Positions 1 to 11,859 of a DNA stretch of 64,000 bases are shown here, piece by piece (the first letter of the stretch is position 1; every line of letters begins with the position of its first letter). Under the pieces are notes generated by a model. That model made no database searches and was not told the origin of the DNA. It saw nothing but the letters and a program-made list of their open reading frames with translations. The position numbers were made by a program, and so were the translations under genes. The stretch is from Quillaja saponaria (taxonomy: Eukaryota; Streptophyta; Magnoliopsida; Fabales; Quillajaceae): the NCBI GenBank assembly GCA_029379385.1, contig CM055613.1:14340001-14404000 (forward strand), read 5' to 3'.

Positions 1-2440
1 TCTCTAATTATAATAGAACTCGATCAATAATTTCCTCACCACAAGTTTTTCAAATATAAGTTAATGGACAAAAAAATAGTATGTATTATGTATTTTCCTT
101 AAATCATTTTTACTTGATTATTGTACAAATTTATATATATATATATATTTGGATGCAAAAAAATTATTTTATTAGAAAAGTTATGGGTGTAAGGGAGATT
201 TTATATCGATACACTTAATTTTTGTTTTTTATTTAAAGTATCATAATTAATAAAATATTTGGATCCTAAAATCTTAGTTTTTAAGAAAAATTTCTTACAT
301 AGACTCTTTATAGAATCACCATGTCTAATTTATGAGATGATTATAATTATATAAAGTGTTTAATATATAATCCCAAATTCAAAAAATTTTTTTTATTATA
401 AAAAAAATAAATAACAATATTTTATTTCAATAATATTTATTTTTATTAAAATACAATTACTAATTTTTTTTAAAACTATTTTTTTATAAATGATTGAAAC
501 ATTATTTTGACCCTGCTGAGTTAAATTTTTTGATCTATCACTGTTCACGTGTCATGATAACCATTTGACACATCACTCCTGTTAAGTTATATCTAACGAA
601 AAATAATAGTAAGAATCACATTGCATGACTTTTAAAATTATAATATGACATTTTGACTATACAGATTAAACTAAATTCTCAATTAAATTATTGGGACTAA
701 AAATATAATTTAACCTAAATAATACTATCTCTAGTTATTCTTATTATGTGAGGACGTCTCATTGCATTTAAATATATAATTATATAATTATGTATATGAT
801 TTTTTCCCCCATAAGATAGTATATTAATACTATTAGAGAGAGGATATTGGTGAAATCAACAATACAAGTATACTTAATATCTTGTTATAATTAGACATGT
901 GTAAGAGCTCATTGGAGTTATATGGCGAGTGATTGTTTGATACCATCTAGTCCCATCTCTATAGTGTGTTCAAGTTTTGTCTTTAATCTCACCAATTTGT
1001 GGTTCATGGACGATGTTTAATTTTTCTATTCAAATTAGGAAGACATACGTACACTTGTCCACACAAAACCAGTTTCCAAACTTTAAAAAATGCCAAACAA
1101 ATTGAGAATTTTTTAGAGCCATAATTATATATATGGATGGTATATTAATTGGTATGGAAGGTAACAACGTGTAACGAGTACATGCACATGAGCTCAGCTC
1201 ATCAGATTACCCTATCCTTTCCGGACAATGACACCAAACAAATTGAAGTTTAATTTACATACATATATATCGTTTTTTATGTAACAAAACTCATTTCATA
1301 AATAAATAGAAGTAAATATATCCCCAATCCCCAAATATAATACAAATTCCTCAATTCTAGTTTCTACTTTATAAAATATAGATTGAATGTGAATGTCACA
1401 TCAAAAATTGGTACTTTGGAGTTGAGCTAAAAAATATTGTCACCTATTAGGGTTTAATTAGCACTTAAAAAATGATATAATTAAAGGTGATTGTTTGAGA
1501 TCTAATTCTCTGAATTTCAGTAACCTTATTTAAATGGAAGAAAATAGAGGGAGGGGAAAAAAAGAGAAGAGTATAACTTTTTCTTGATTCCAGAATTTTT
1601 AGAAATGGAAGGGTACATTTGTACCATTCTAAACCCCATGTTCTTACTTTATTTTTTAATTTTTATTTGTGAGGATTTTAACAAAAATGATAAGATATTT
1701 TATAAGTTTGTTTGTCTAAATATATCCAGTTTCATCTTTTATATATTATTAAAATATCTACTAATACTCAAATAAATTATTTTAAGAACCAAATTATTAA
1801 AATGTATATGTAATAACACATAAAATCTGTTACATTTTTCATTTATATTTTAAACAAGAAGATATATTATTCTCTCATTTACTCTCTTTTAAAAATTTTT
1901 AACTGTAACTATTGAGAGAAATAATAATATTTTTTTTCATCTACTCTTTTTTTACTCTCCCTCTAAACTTTCAAATATACTCTTATTTTATCTATATTTA
2001 CCATAAAATTCAAAATAAAAATAAAAAAATTAAGAATTGGGTCACTCCAAGTTGACTGATCGAAGGCCCAATAACTGAGTGTCTGAGTGGGTAAAAAACC
2101 CATCAATTTATTCTCATGAGCATCGGCCGATTCCATAAATGTGGCATTCAAAAGTCTAGAGTAGCCATTAATTAATTTGGTGAGCTAAACTAGCTGACTC
2201 ACAATAACAACAACACATTATTATTTAGTTAGTAAATTCTGCAGCCGGCCATAATTCCAGAATGCAATTAAACGAGTGTTGATGTAGTCAGCTTGCTAGT
2301 ACCAACCCATTATTATGTTTGACATAAGGAACAACCATGTTTTCATTTGCTGATTGATCCGAGATAATTTTAAAATTACAGAATTTATAATTTAACTCAA
2401 ATTAAATATAATACTTAAATACCAACAAGAGTTTAGTATA
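1..2440. other. AT-rich intergenic DNA, no gene seen
   Basis: Only short open frames without recognisable motifs occur here. The stretch is AT-rich with TA dinucleotide runs (about 132-150) and long A/T tracts. I see no conserved coding block, RNA gene or clear transposon end. Confidence 0.6.
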
Positions 2441-2454
2441 ATGATAAGTGATGG

Positions 2455-3478
2455 GAATAGACGATTATTGAAAATTATTTTTAACCACAACAAAATTTAT
2501 AGATTAATCTCACAACAGCATCTGTGAGAAACATATATATATATATATATATATAATATTTTGGACTCAAATGATACTTTAGTTAATTAAGTCATCAACA
2601 AGAGTTAAGTGGTGAACTAATATATCATAGCTAATATGAACCGTTAGATATAATAAATTTCTATCGTTGACTAAGTGGTGAACTAATATAAATAAGTTCT
2701 AAGAACATTGTAGAAAAATTCAGAATATGATCAATATAAACTATTAAATGTAATAAACCTCTATTTTTAATTTAGAAGATGGAATAATATAAATAAGCAT
2801 AGAGGAGCCCCATTTGTAATCAAGCTTCGTTTGGCAATTGAGTCTTGCTATTCTTTAACTTTTAATAATTTTGTGAAAGAACGGCAGAACCAATCAATAT
2901 TTCCCAAATGGGATATAATCTTCGGCAAAACAATCATCCGTCGGGTTTTTACGTCACTAGCATTTTTACAGTGAGAATACAAGTTTGAATTTTGAAATAG
3001 ACAATGGTTGAAAGTTATTTTCAGTCACAACAAAACTTAATAGATTAATCTCACAACAATATATGTGAGAAACATATATATATAATATTTTGGATTCAAA
3101 TGATACTTTAATTAATTAAGTCATCAACAAGAGTTAAGTGGTAAACTAATAAATCACAACTAATATGAATCATTAGATATAATAAATCTTCACCGTTAAT
3201 TAAGTAGTGAACTAATATAAATAAGTTCTAAGAATCCAGAAGATGTCCAATATAAACTATTAGATGTAATAAATTTTTATTTTTAAGTAAGAATGTGGAG
3301 TAATATAAATTAAGGTAGAGGGCCTATTTGTAATCAAGCTTCGTTTGACAATTGAGTCTTGCTATTCTTTAACTTTTAATAATTTTGTGAAAGAACGGCA
3401 GAACCAATCAATATTTTAGAAATGGGATATAATCTTTGGCTAAAAAATCATCCATCGGGTTTTTACATCAATAGCATA
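2455..3478. repeat. ~480-bp direct duplication (two diverged copies)
   Basis: Two head-to-tail copies lie at about 2455-2960 and 2997-3478. Both contain TAGATTAATCTCACAACA, a TA microsatellite (long in copy 1, short in copy 2), TCATCAACAAGAGTTAAGTGG and GTGAAAGAACGGCAGAACCA in the same order. Copies differ by scattered substitutions and small indels, so the duplication is not recent. No coding potential is visible in either copy. Confidence 0.8.
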
Positions 3479-3681
3479 ACTATGTCATGTTAGATCATCC
3501 CCAATTACAAAATGTAAATGGTATACGCAGGGTTATATTCATCTAGAAATATACGAAATTACAAAGCAAATTGGTTGGGAATTCTTCAGGCTATTGCTCA
3601 GTGACGTCTATATCTTCTTCATTCCAATTGTCCCGTTATAATCAACCCCCAATCAACAAAAATCTACAGCTTTCATCGCAG

Positions 3682-3792
3682 AAGTGCAGAAAAAGTGCAA
3701 GGTAGTTAATGTTTAAATGGCTTAACTTCCCAACAGTTCAGCACACTCTTTGGAACTAGTAATAAAGCAATAAATAATTGATTGAAAGAGAT
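3682..3792. repeat. Dispersed copy of a PIP5K intron segment
   Basis: About 110 bp here matches about 7368-7482, which lies in the intron upstream of the last PIP5K exon and ends next to exon 7. Both begin GTGCAGAAAAAGTGCA and share GTTAATGTTTAAATGGCTTA and CACTCTTTGGAACTAGTAAT in order. The match stops before the exon. It may be a small local duplication or a short repeat family; two copies cannot decide. Confidence 0.7.
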
Positions 3793-3889
3793 AGTGCAGA
3801 AGTTGGTAGTATTGAATTCTCGATTGGCAAGAAATTTTTTCTGAACTAGCATTGGTATATGTTTTAAGTAGTTCAATTTCACTCGTTTT

Positions 3890-5232
3890 GTATTGATGAA
3901 AATTATACATGAAATAGATGGATTTTTACCAAATGGGTCCAATTATAAAAACCTAAAGCCATAAAGAGTAAAAAAAAACTGAGAAGCCAATATAGTGTAA
4001 GTTCTAAATCCAGGCTGGGCATTAGCCAAGTAGCTGCCATGCAGGCAGGCAGACTGGCATTCAAATTCCATATACTTCCTAATTTTATTCTCCTCACATT
4101 TTTTTTTTTCCCACATATTCACACTTTCTTATTTACTTTCATTGTGAATTTTGGTAAGCATTTATATTTTTAGTTTGAAATTATGAAATTATTGTTAGTA
4201 GTTAAGTTGAAATTAATTCTTTAATTATTATTAGATGTTTTGTTGTAATTTTTTTTATTGTTATTAATTTTATACTAGTGACTTTGTTAATTATATTTAT
4301 GATATTATTATATTTTAAATTATTAGTAATTTTATTATTTTTATATATTTTTAATGTTTAATCATATATATTATTGTTATATGTAGAGTAATTGGTGAAA
4401 TTGTAATTTATATTATATATGATAATTAGTAGTCTTGTTGAAATAATATATTTTAATATAATTAAATTTTATTCAACAGTTGAATTTTTTATAATGTATA
4501 AGTTGTATGATAATTACAAATTGTTTGTGCTTATAATTTTTTAGGGTATTATATTTCTTTAATCATTGAACTATTTGTGATTTTTTTTAAGGGTTGTTGC
4601 TTACTTTTATTTGACGGTATTGACACTTCTTGTAACTTGTCGTGGAAGTCATAAACAATTTTTAATTGTGCTGCTAATAATATTATCATTCATTTTTTTT
4701 ATCTATATTTGTCATCATTGAAAATTATAATTTTTATGATAATTGAGATAATTAGTATATTTATGATATATTAGTAATTTTGTTAGGTTTAAATTAATTA
4801 GTAGTTTTATAGTAATTTATAGTATTTACGATAATTGGAGATTTTGTTCATAAATTGTATGATAATTATTCAAATTAGTATATCTATTTCTAATTAGGGA
4901 TTGTACGATAATTATAAAATTTAATGATTAGTGACTTTTAGATAATTAGGGTAACATATCTGCAATAATTAATATATTTATTTATGATAAATAGTAATTT
5001 TTAACTTAGTTATTGAAATTATAATAATTTTTCATTATTATTGACTGCCAATCCTCTGCCTGCATTGCAGCAACGTGACAAGTGCCCAGCCTGAATCCTG
5101 AAGATGCGGATTTAGAATTGACCTTATATTGGCTTCTCAGTTTTTTTTTTTTTTTTGCCTTCTATTGCTTTATGTTTTTATAATTGAACCCATTTGGCAA
5201 AAAATCCTATACAATTTTTGATGATTAACATA
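3890..5232. mobile_element. Non-autonomous DNA element with ~150-bp inverted arms
   Basis: The left arm (about 3890-4065) and the reverse complement of the right arm (about 5040-5232) align over their length. Shared blocks include CCAAATGGG, CAATTATAAAAAC, ACTGAGAAGCCAATATA, TTCTAAATCC and AGGCTGGGCA. The right arm carries a short extra stretch relative to the left. The ~1-kb interior is very AT-rich with no coding frame, so the element is non-autonomous. Long arms suggest a MULE-like or foldback element, but I could not define a target-site duplication, so the superfamily is open. Confidence 0.65.
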
Positions 5233-5437
5233 CCAAATTTTATAGCTTTGCCTCATTGCTTGCTTCTTGGTATTGCTCAAAAGAAGCAAAAGGGGCATAC
5301 TATCGTATTATTGTTATTCTACTTTTTCAAACTTACTATGTGGAGATAAAGAAAGGACATGAACCAAGGAAACACCCCACATTTTTCTTTTTGTGCTTTT
5401 CATGGCTTACTCAGTGCAAAAGTAAAACAACCCCATT

Positions 5438-5546
5438 TGAATGCAAATATTTATGTGGGGTGAGAGAGAGGGAAAGAGACCTGTGTGGCACTGCAAATAT
5501 TTTTGTGGGGTGAGAGGGAGGGAAAGAGACCTGTGTAGCACTTTTC
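5438..5546. repeat. ~53-bp tandem duplication
   Basis: Two adjacent units share TGCAAATATTT, TGTGGGGTGAGAG and GGGAAAGAGACCTGTGT, each ending in a GCACT block. It lies in the 3' flank of PIP5K. No function is suggested. Confidence 0.75.
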
Positions 5547-6012
5547 TTTCTAGCACATCACCGGGCAAACCATACTTTTGAAAATTTCTATATGACATGC
5601 CAACCAAAATTGCATATCCAATTCTACTATCCATCTTTGACTGTCTGTACAAGTTATTGAATATTTCCACCCTTCACCAATTTGAATCCCTCCATTCCCT
5701 ATACCCTTTTCCAAGACTCAATCTTCAACACACCAAAAAAAAAAAAAAAAAGTGACCACAAAGAAATTTCTCATCACATGCCCCGTGTTATCTATGATGT
5801 ACAAAGCTAGCCTGATCACTGCCCCCTCCAACCTTCCTTTTCCTCTTTTTCTCAGCCAACTCTGTTCCCATGGCCATGCTGAACTGCCTATTTGCAGTAT
5901 TCAAAACCTTGAAATTTTCAGATATATCAAGGGGCTCAGCTGCTCTCACCCTAGCATACAACAGTGTTGGTTTGAGGGTTCAAATCCAATTGGTTTTGAT
6001 TCTTTCCCTACA

Positions 6013-9000
6013 TCACTTGTCCTCTACAAAGATTCTGTGTATGAAATCCCTGAACCTTTTGGAATATAGCTTGGGATCAACGGCTGAGATGGAGGAGGGA
6101 TCCACTTGGAAGGACTTGTATGCATGTTCTAGCTTTTTGCTAATATCATAGTCTTGAAGAATGTCAATGATACCAAAGTAGAGGATTACGTCAAGGGTCT
6201 CACCACTACTCTTTGAAGGGGTTGAATTGCTACTTGCACTCCCTGTTTGTTGATCCAATCCAAACTTGGACACCCTCTCTGCTCTTCCAGGCATGTTTGC
6301 TCCCAACCGGATTAGGGGTCCTCTGGAGTATAAAGACACAAAAAAGTCAGCAAGAAATTAAAAATGAAAATCCTGAAATGTTTAATATACTCTTTTAACT
6401 TTTATTTCTTTTTTAAAGCTTTCACACATGAATAACCATAACCACCAGTTGAAGACAAACCAGAATTTAAGGCAATCATTTGCATAATTATGATTCTAAT
6501 TACTTAAAACCTTATAGGGTGACCTCTCTTTCCATGATTAGTATTTAGTCCTACTGAATAGGCAACAACATGTAGGCTAGCCACATTGATTGGGTTCTAC
6601 CTTATAAAATAGTAGCATATACAATCAATTTTATTGCATAAACATTGGAGCATATCTAAAAAGCTTCGGGATGCAGCAACAAACAATCTGTGTGTGTCCA
6701 TCAGTGATAGGTATTGGACCAACTAGTTAACAAGTAGTTTTGTTCTTATCAGAAAAAACCAGGATTACCCCACCTGAACTTATTCTCGCGAAAACTACCT
6801 CCAATTTTGCCATGACAACTCAAGTCACTTTCAGTGCATCTCAACAAGATCTAAGCCCGCAAAGAGTATATTGCATAGCCAACTTTCATATCATACATGG
6901 ACAGGAAGGAAAACATCACTACATAAGGCTGATCCACATATTATTGCTTCTTTTTGTTCATGAGTTGTAACATATTCTTGCCTATGTGCATATAATTGTG
7001 CAGTGTTGATATTTTAAGATAGGAGTATTTTGTTTCTGTTTGTTGAGTGCTTGGGTCCATAAGCACTTGACGTTAACAATGTGGCACATGCATAAGAAGT
7101 CAAGGAACTGCTACCAACACGTCCCAACCATCTATGACGTGCATGATAAAGAGATACAATTTAATCAGATTTAATGATATGGTTGTAAGCATAAGCAGCA
7201 ATACCTATTGTAAAATCTAGTAACTAAGCACTGGGGTATTAATACAGGTCAAGAACCTTCCAATTGACTCATTATTGGAACAATAGTAAACGAGTTGCAA
7301 CCCATTAACATTTTAGCCTTTTAGCCTTCTCGCCTTTTAGTCCAAACTACACACCCAGCTACCAATTTGTGCAGAAAAAGTGCACGGTAGTTAATGTTTA
7401 AATGGCTTACTTAACATTGCAACAGTTTAGGCCACTCTTTGGAACTAGTAATAATACAATAAATAATTAATTCAAAGAGAAAAACACATACCGGCCAATT
7501 GGTATCCACTTCATGCCTTGTATAAACATCTCATCATGATGCATACTTGTTTTCCCTAAAAACACAAGACACCATGCTTTATTTTAATGATATAGATGAA
7601 CTAATTTATCTAAACGATACATGGAACTAGCAGGGGGGAGTAAGAAAATAAACCTGAACGCAAATCTAACGGTGACATTTTCGTTTCATCAATGGCATAA
7701 TCATCCCGAAAGTGAAGACCAATCAGAAGACTGTAATCCATAATTCCCTCGGCTTCCAAGAATTCACAGTCTCTACCAATTTGCCTGAGTATATCCAACT
7801 CTAAGAACATTATAACCAAGATTAAAAGTTAAAAAGGAAAAAAGCAACTGAAAGGAAATTTTACCACATAAGTTCTTGAAACCAAGATTGTTCCAGACGA
7901 AAGACAAAATTAAGATCAAGGTCTTTGAGTGTAGTAGTCTCATCAATCTCCTTCTCAGGCTTATATGTTATACGGCCATGTGAAGAACCTTTGAGATCAA
8001 ACCGCTTATGGATTCTGTACTCTGAATAAAACAGATTGCCCATTACAATAAAACGGGTCTGGTACATTACAAGTTTTAATTAGATTTTTCGCAAGAATTT
8101 GAAGCAAATCAATTGACTGAAATTCATTTATTTAATAATACCTTTTGACCTCCTGCTGGTTTGACACAATGAACTCCAAAAAACTTTGTCACCAAGGAAT
8201 TCTTGTACTGACAAACATGTTGGTAATAACACGGGAGCATCTTGATAAGCACCTGGCATGTTTACCAACTAATAGTGACAATTCATTCTACACATTACCC
8301 AGCAAATGCATACAGACCAAAGCTCATTTCCCTTGTTCTTATTTTAGCAAGTCCTTTATTATGCTTTTTGAATTGAAATTTAATGGATTGAGAAGTCTAA
8401 AGGCTGGCAACTAACCTTGACTTCTGATTTCTTTACAGTTTTGATTATAAACCGGTCATCTTGTGTAAGGTAAAAGAAGCTTCCACTCTTTCCAGGAGAA
8501 GACATCTCTCTGAGTGTGTCATTTCCGCAAATAGCTAGCATATAATCCGCAGGATCTATTGCAAATAGTTCCCTTAGATGTCTAAATCCCAAACGGAAAA
8601 AAGTTACAACCATGATATAGACAAAACTGATCACAGACAGAAAAGATTCCCATACTTGGAAATCCAAAAACATCAATGCAGCCACAAATTGAAATAGAAA
8701 ATCAAATAGAGTAAATATACCTAAATACCACGGGGCAGTAATCTTTCCATCTAAAATCCACTGACTGATGGGGTGGCGTAGACTTGGATCCTTCTGGAGG
8801 AAACCTTGTCCAGAACTTCTCTTTTGGATCAAAGTCTCCAGGCTTAAGCTCACACAGAATGGAAGCATGCTTCCCAACAGTGTACCTAGAAGAAAATCAA
8901 TCAAAGAAACCATAAATAGATGTAAAATGCAATGGCAATGAAAAACAAAAGCAACCCATAAAGCTGGAGATGAAAATTGACAAATACCTTATACCCAGTT

Positions 9001-10063
9001 GGAGATTAAGCATCAAATCGTAGTTCTTATGGCCTTTGGATATTGCTTGCCCAGGTTTCTTCACCTCACCATCAACTGACCAACGGGGACTCTTCTGTAA
9101 GTTCCCGGCGGCTCCTCCTCCTCCATCTTCAGACTCAATGCCATCCTTGTAAAACATAGAAGCCTCTATAGTGTCAACAATATCACAAGTAATATCCCCA
9201 GCTTCACCATCCAATTCCCAAATGCAAATCCGAGGGAAACTCACACTTCTTGACCCATCCACCGACGACCTCTTCCTGGTCACCATCTGAAAGTTATTCT
9301 CCTCGTCCTTAATCTCCTTTCCCCAATTCCCAGCTAAAGTGCTTCCATTAGACCAAGTAAACACTCCTTTCCCTTTTGGCACACCATTCTCCCAATAACC
9401 TTCGTATTGACTCCCATTTGCCCAAACCAAGACCCCTTTACCTGAAATCACACCACTCTTCCACTCACCCACATACTCATTCCCATTCTTCCATACATAC
9501 CTGCCGTCACCATCTTGCAAATTGTACCTCCATGACCCCTCATACACATCGCCATTTGCATAGAGTTTCTCACCGAAGCCGTGCTTCCGATCGGCGACCC
9601 AAGACCCTCTATACATATGGCCATCGTTGCCAATAGATGTACCATACCCATCCATTCGACCCGACTTGAATTCACCCTCATAGGTAGCTCCAGACGGCCA
9701 TGAGAACTTGCCCTTTCCACAAGGTTTGCCTCCTTCCCATTCACCTTCATACATACAACCGTCCGTCCATAAATACTTCCCGGTACCGTGTGGCACATTT
9801 CCCAATACAGCACCAGTATAGATGTCCCCGTTCCGGTAAGCTTTCTCTACGATGCTGTTGAGTGTAGGGGCTGCAGAAACAGATACGGCGGGTGTCACAC
9901 GCCGTGACCCAGCTTGGGATCGGGCCCGACCGACCACAACACAAGGTGCTGGGACCACTAGCTCAATTCCTTTCTCTTCTTCAGATTTTTTCTTCTTCGC
10001 TGTATTGCTTGTAGTGTTTGGGTTAATGTCTTGCTCAGAGAGAGTCAGCAACGTATCTTGCAT
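6013..10063 (-). CDS. PIP5K: Phosphatidylinositol-4-phosphate 5-kinase, MORN-repeat type
   Basis: Converts PI4P to PI(4,5)P2 at membranes. Exons (complement): 10063-8988, 8885-8721, 8581-8416, 8252-8142, 8058-7865, 7784-7654, 7555-7492, 6322-6013; phases agree throughout and give 738 residues, usual for plant PIP5Ks. Residues ~1-75 are a polar head. About 79-245 hold some eight MORN repeats (YxGxWxxGxxxGxG). The kinase domain follows, with [12 protein letters not shown] (ATP-site lysine region), [24 protein letters not shown] and the loop [18 protein letters not shown]. The usual long insert before [11 protein letters not shown] is short. A conserved CRQ is read here as MWQ (codons across exons 5 and 6). 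The start is the first ATG before the MORN block. It resembles the PIP5K4/5/6 group; the number is not assigned. Confidence 0.94.
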
Positions 10064-10480
10064 TTTACGAATTGTTGGGCCACTACAGCCGCCAAAACCT
10101 CGCCGGAAAATGCAGCTTTCGGCAACATTTCCCGCTGATTTAATATGATTTTCTACAACTTTGGGATTTGATAGTATATAATAATCTCAATCTTGGGTAA
10201 TGGACTAATGGGTATTACAAGTTGACAACCTGTTGTTACTGTTGCTTTGAAGAATGGGAGAGAATCCTACAAAAACAGAAACAAAAACCACAGAGAGAAA
10301 GCAACAATGTTTAAGAAAGAAAAAGGAAAATAATTTAAGACGGAGAGAGAAAGAGAGGGTATGTGTATGTCCCTCTGTTCTCCTGTGGGACGGCTTTGTT
10401 TGCCAAATGAAGGCATTGGGAACGTTGCCAGTCGCCAACCACAACTAGGCGCTGAGTGATGTGCCTCCAAGTCCCAGCAA
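10064..10480 (-). promoter_or_regulatory. Probable 5' UTR/promoter region of PIP5K
   Basis: Read on the minus strand, the DNA upstream of the PIP5K start is CT-rich (runs of CTCTCTTTCTCTCTCC near 10340-10365), as in many plant leaders. Exact transcription start and TATA position cannot be set from the sequence. Confidence 0.35.
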
Positions 10481-11216
10481 TGTTTGCTTAACTTTGACTT
10501 CAATGACCAACATACCCTCTCACATCACCTGATGAAATGACAAAACTACCCCTCTTGGATTTTTAATTGTTGGTATTTTTTATCTATTTATTTAGCATAT
10601 CACGTGAAATTTAGGCACTAAAATTTGCTAGATTGTAGCATTAATCATGGGTGATTGATAGTACTCAATTTCATAAGAACTTATGTATTGCTGCCATTTC
10701 AGGTATTTAGGAACCCTCAGCCATTTGTCCAAATTATTTGTTCTTTCAAATTAAAACCTCTTTAGTGGGCCGCACGTATTAGCCTCCTAAGTTTTCCAGC
10801 TATATTTATCAAGAAAAATAAAGGAATACAGATGGCAACATCTAATTTGTTAAGCAATCTTTTTTCTTTTCTTTTCTTTTTTTTAGTTATTTTGATTGCA
10901 TAATTATCTGCCGTATGAATAATTACGCACGTACTGATGAGTCGCCCGATATTCCAACTTCACAATAGATTTGCGAAAGAAAAAAAATAAAAATATTTGG
11001 CCAATATATTTTCTTTTTTTATATATTCGATTTATTTGTTTAGAATGTAAGAAACTGAACAAATTAACCCAATTCTCATATAACTTCTTTCTTTCATTTT
11101 TTTTTTTGTCTTCTTGTTAGAAAACATGAGACTTGGATTCAAAATAATGAAATTTGCATTTAATCACATTTCACCACTACAATCATACCAGAAGATTGCG
11201 GTACGATTTCTTGCAC

Positions 11217-11430
11217 CAACCTAAAGTCAAAAATTGCAACAGGGTATACAATACTACCAATTGCCCAATTACGCAGACTTCGTTTTCTTTGTTTCAAAAA
11301 AAAAAAAAAAAAAAAGATTGTTGTCTGAGAGACACCCCAACCTAAAGTCAAAAATTGCAACAGAGTATACAGTTCTACCAATTGCCCAAAATACAAATAC
11401 GCAGACTTCTTTTCTTTGTTTTAAAAAAAA
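11217..11430. repeat. ~121-bp tandem duplication with A-tracts
   Basis: Two units begin at about 11217 and 11338 with CCAACCTAAAGTCAAAAATT, share CTACCAATTGCCC and ACGCAGACTTC, and each ends in TTTCTTTGTTT followed by an A-run. The second unit carries a small insertion (AATACAAAT). It sits in the 3' flank between the ORP and PIP5K genes. Confidence 0.85.
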
Positions 11431-11859
11431 AAAGGAACAAAAAGAATATATTCTGATAGACAAAACCACATAAATCTCAATAACTTCCTTTCCATTTAAG
11501 AGATTGTGTAACTGGCACTTCATTTTTTATACTAAATTACAAAATCTGGAGACCAAATAAAATTTACAAGAATCATAAGAACAAAGACAAAAATAATGCA
11601 TTCTCTCACAGGGAAATTGTGGTTAAATGAGAACGAGCAGGGGACACGGCCTTCCATTGGAGGCAGCTGCAAAATTTTATTGAGAAATACCTCAATATTT
11701 TCTGATGTTTCTTGCTTTTCATACCACCTCTCAACCTGCTAAATGCAGCAAGCATGGAAGCCTATCTTCAAAAAATATTGACTTTATAAATAATCCGCAA
11801 AAAGAATTTCAATCTGCAGAAATAAATGATAAAAATGGCTGAGGTTTAGGGAGTTTAGC

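Noticed and set aside
5256..5513. 85-codon plus-strand frame downstream of PIP5K
   Set aside because: It overlaps a tandem duplication and a right transposon arm flank, and has no known motif.
5960..5990. GGTTCAAATCC-like tRNA B box
   Set aside because: It lies antisense within the last PIP5K exon. No matching A box, acceptor stem or anticodon arm could be formed.
9376..10148. Several long plus-strand open frames opposite PIP5K exon 1
   Set aside because: They are antisense shadows of the MORN-repeat exon, full of His/Ser/Thr from complementing Gly/Trp/Tyr codons, with no known motif.
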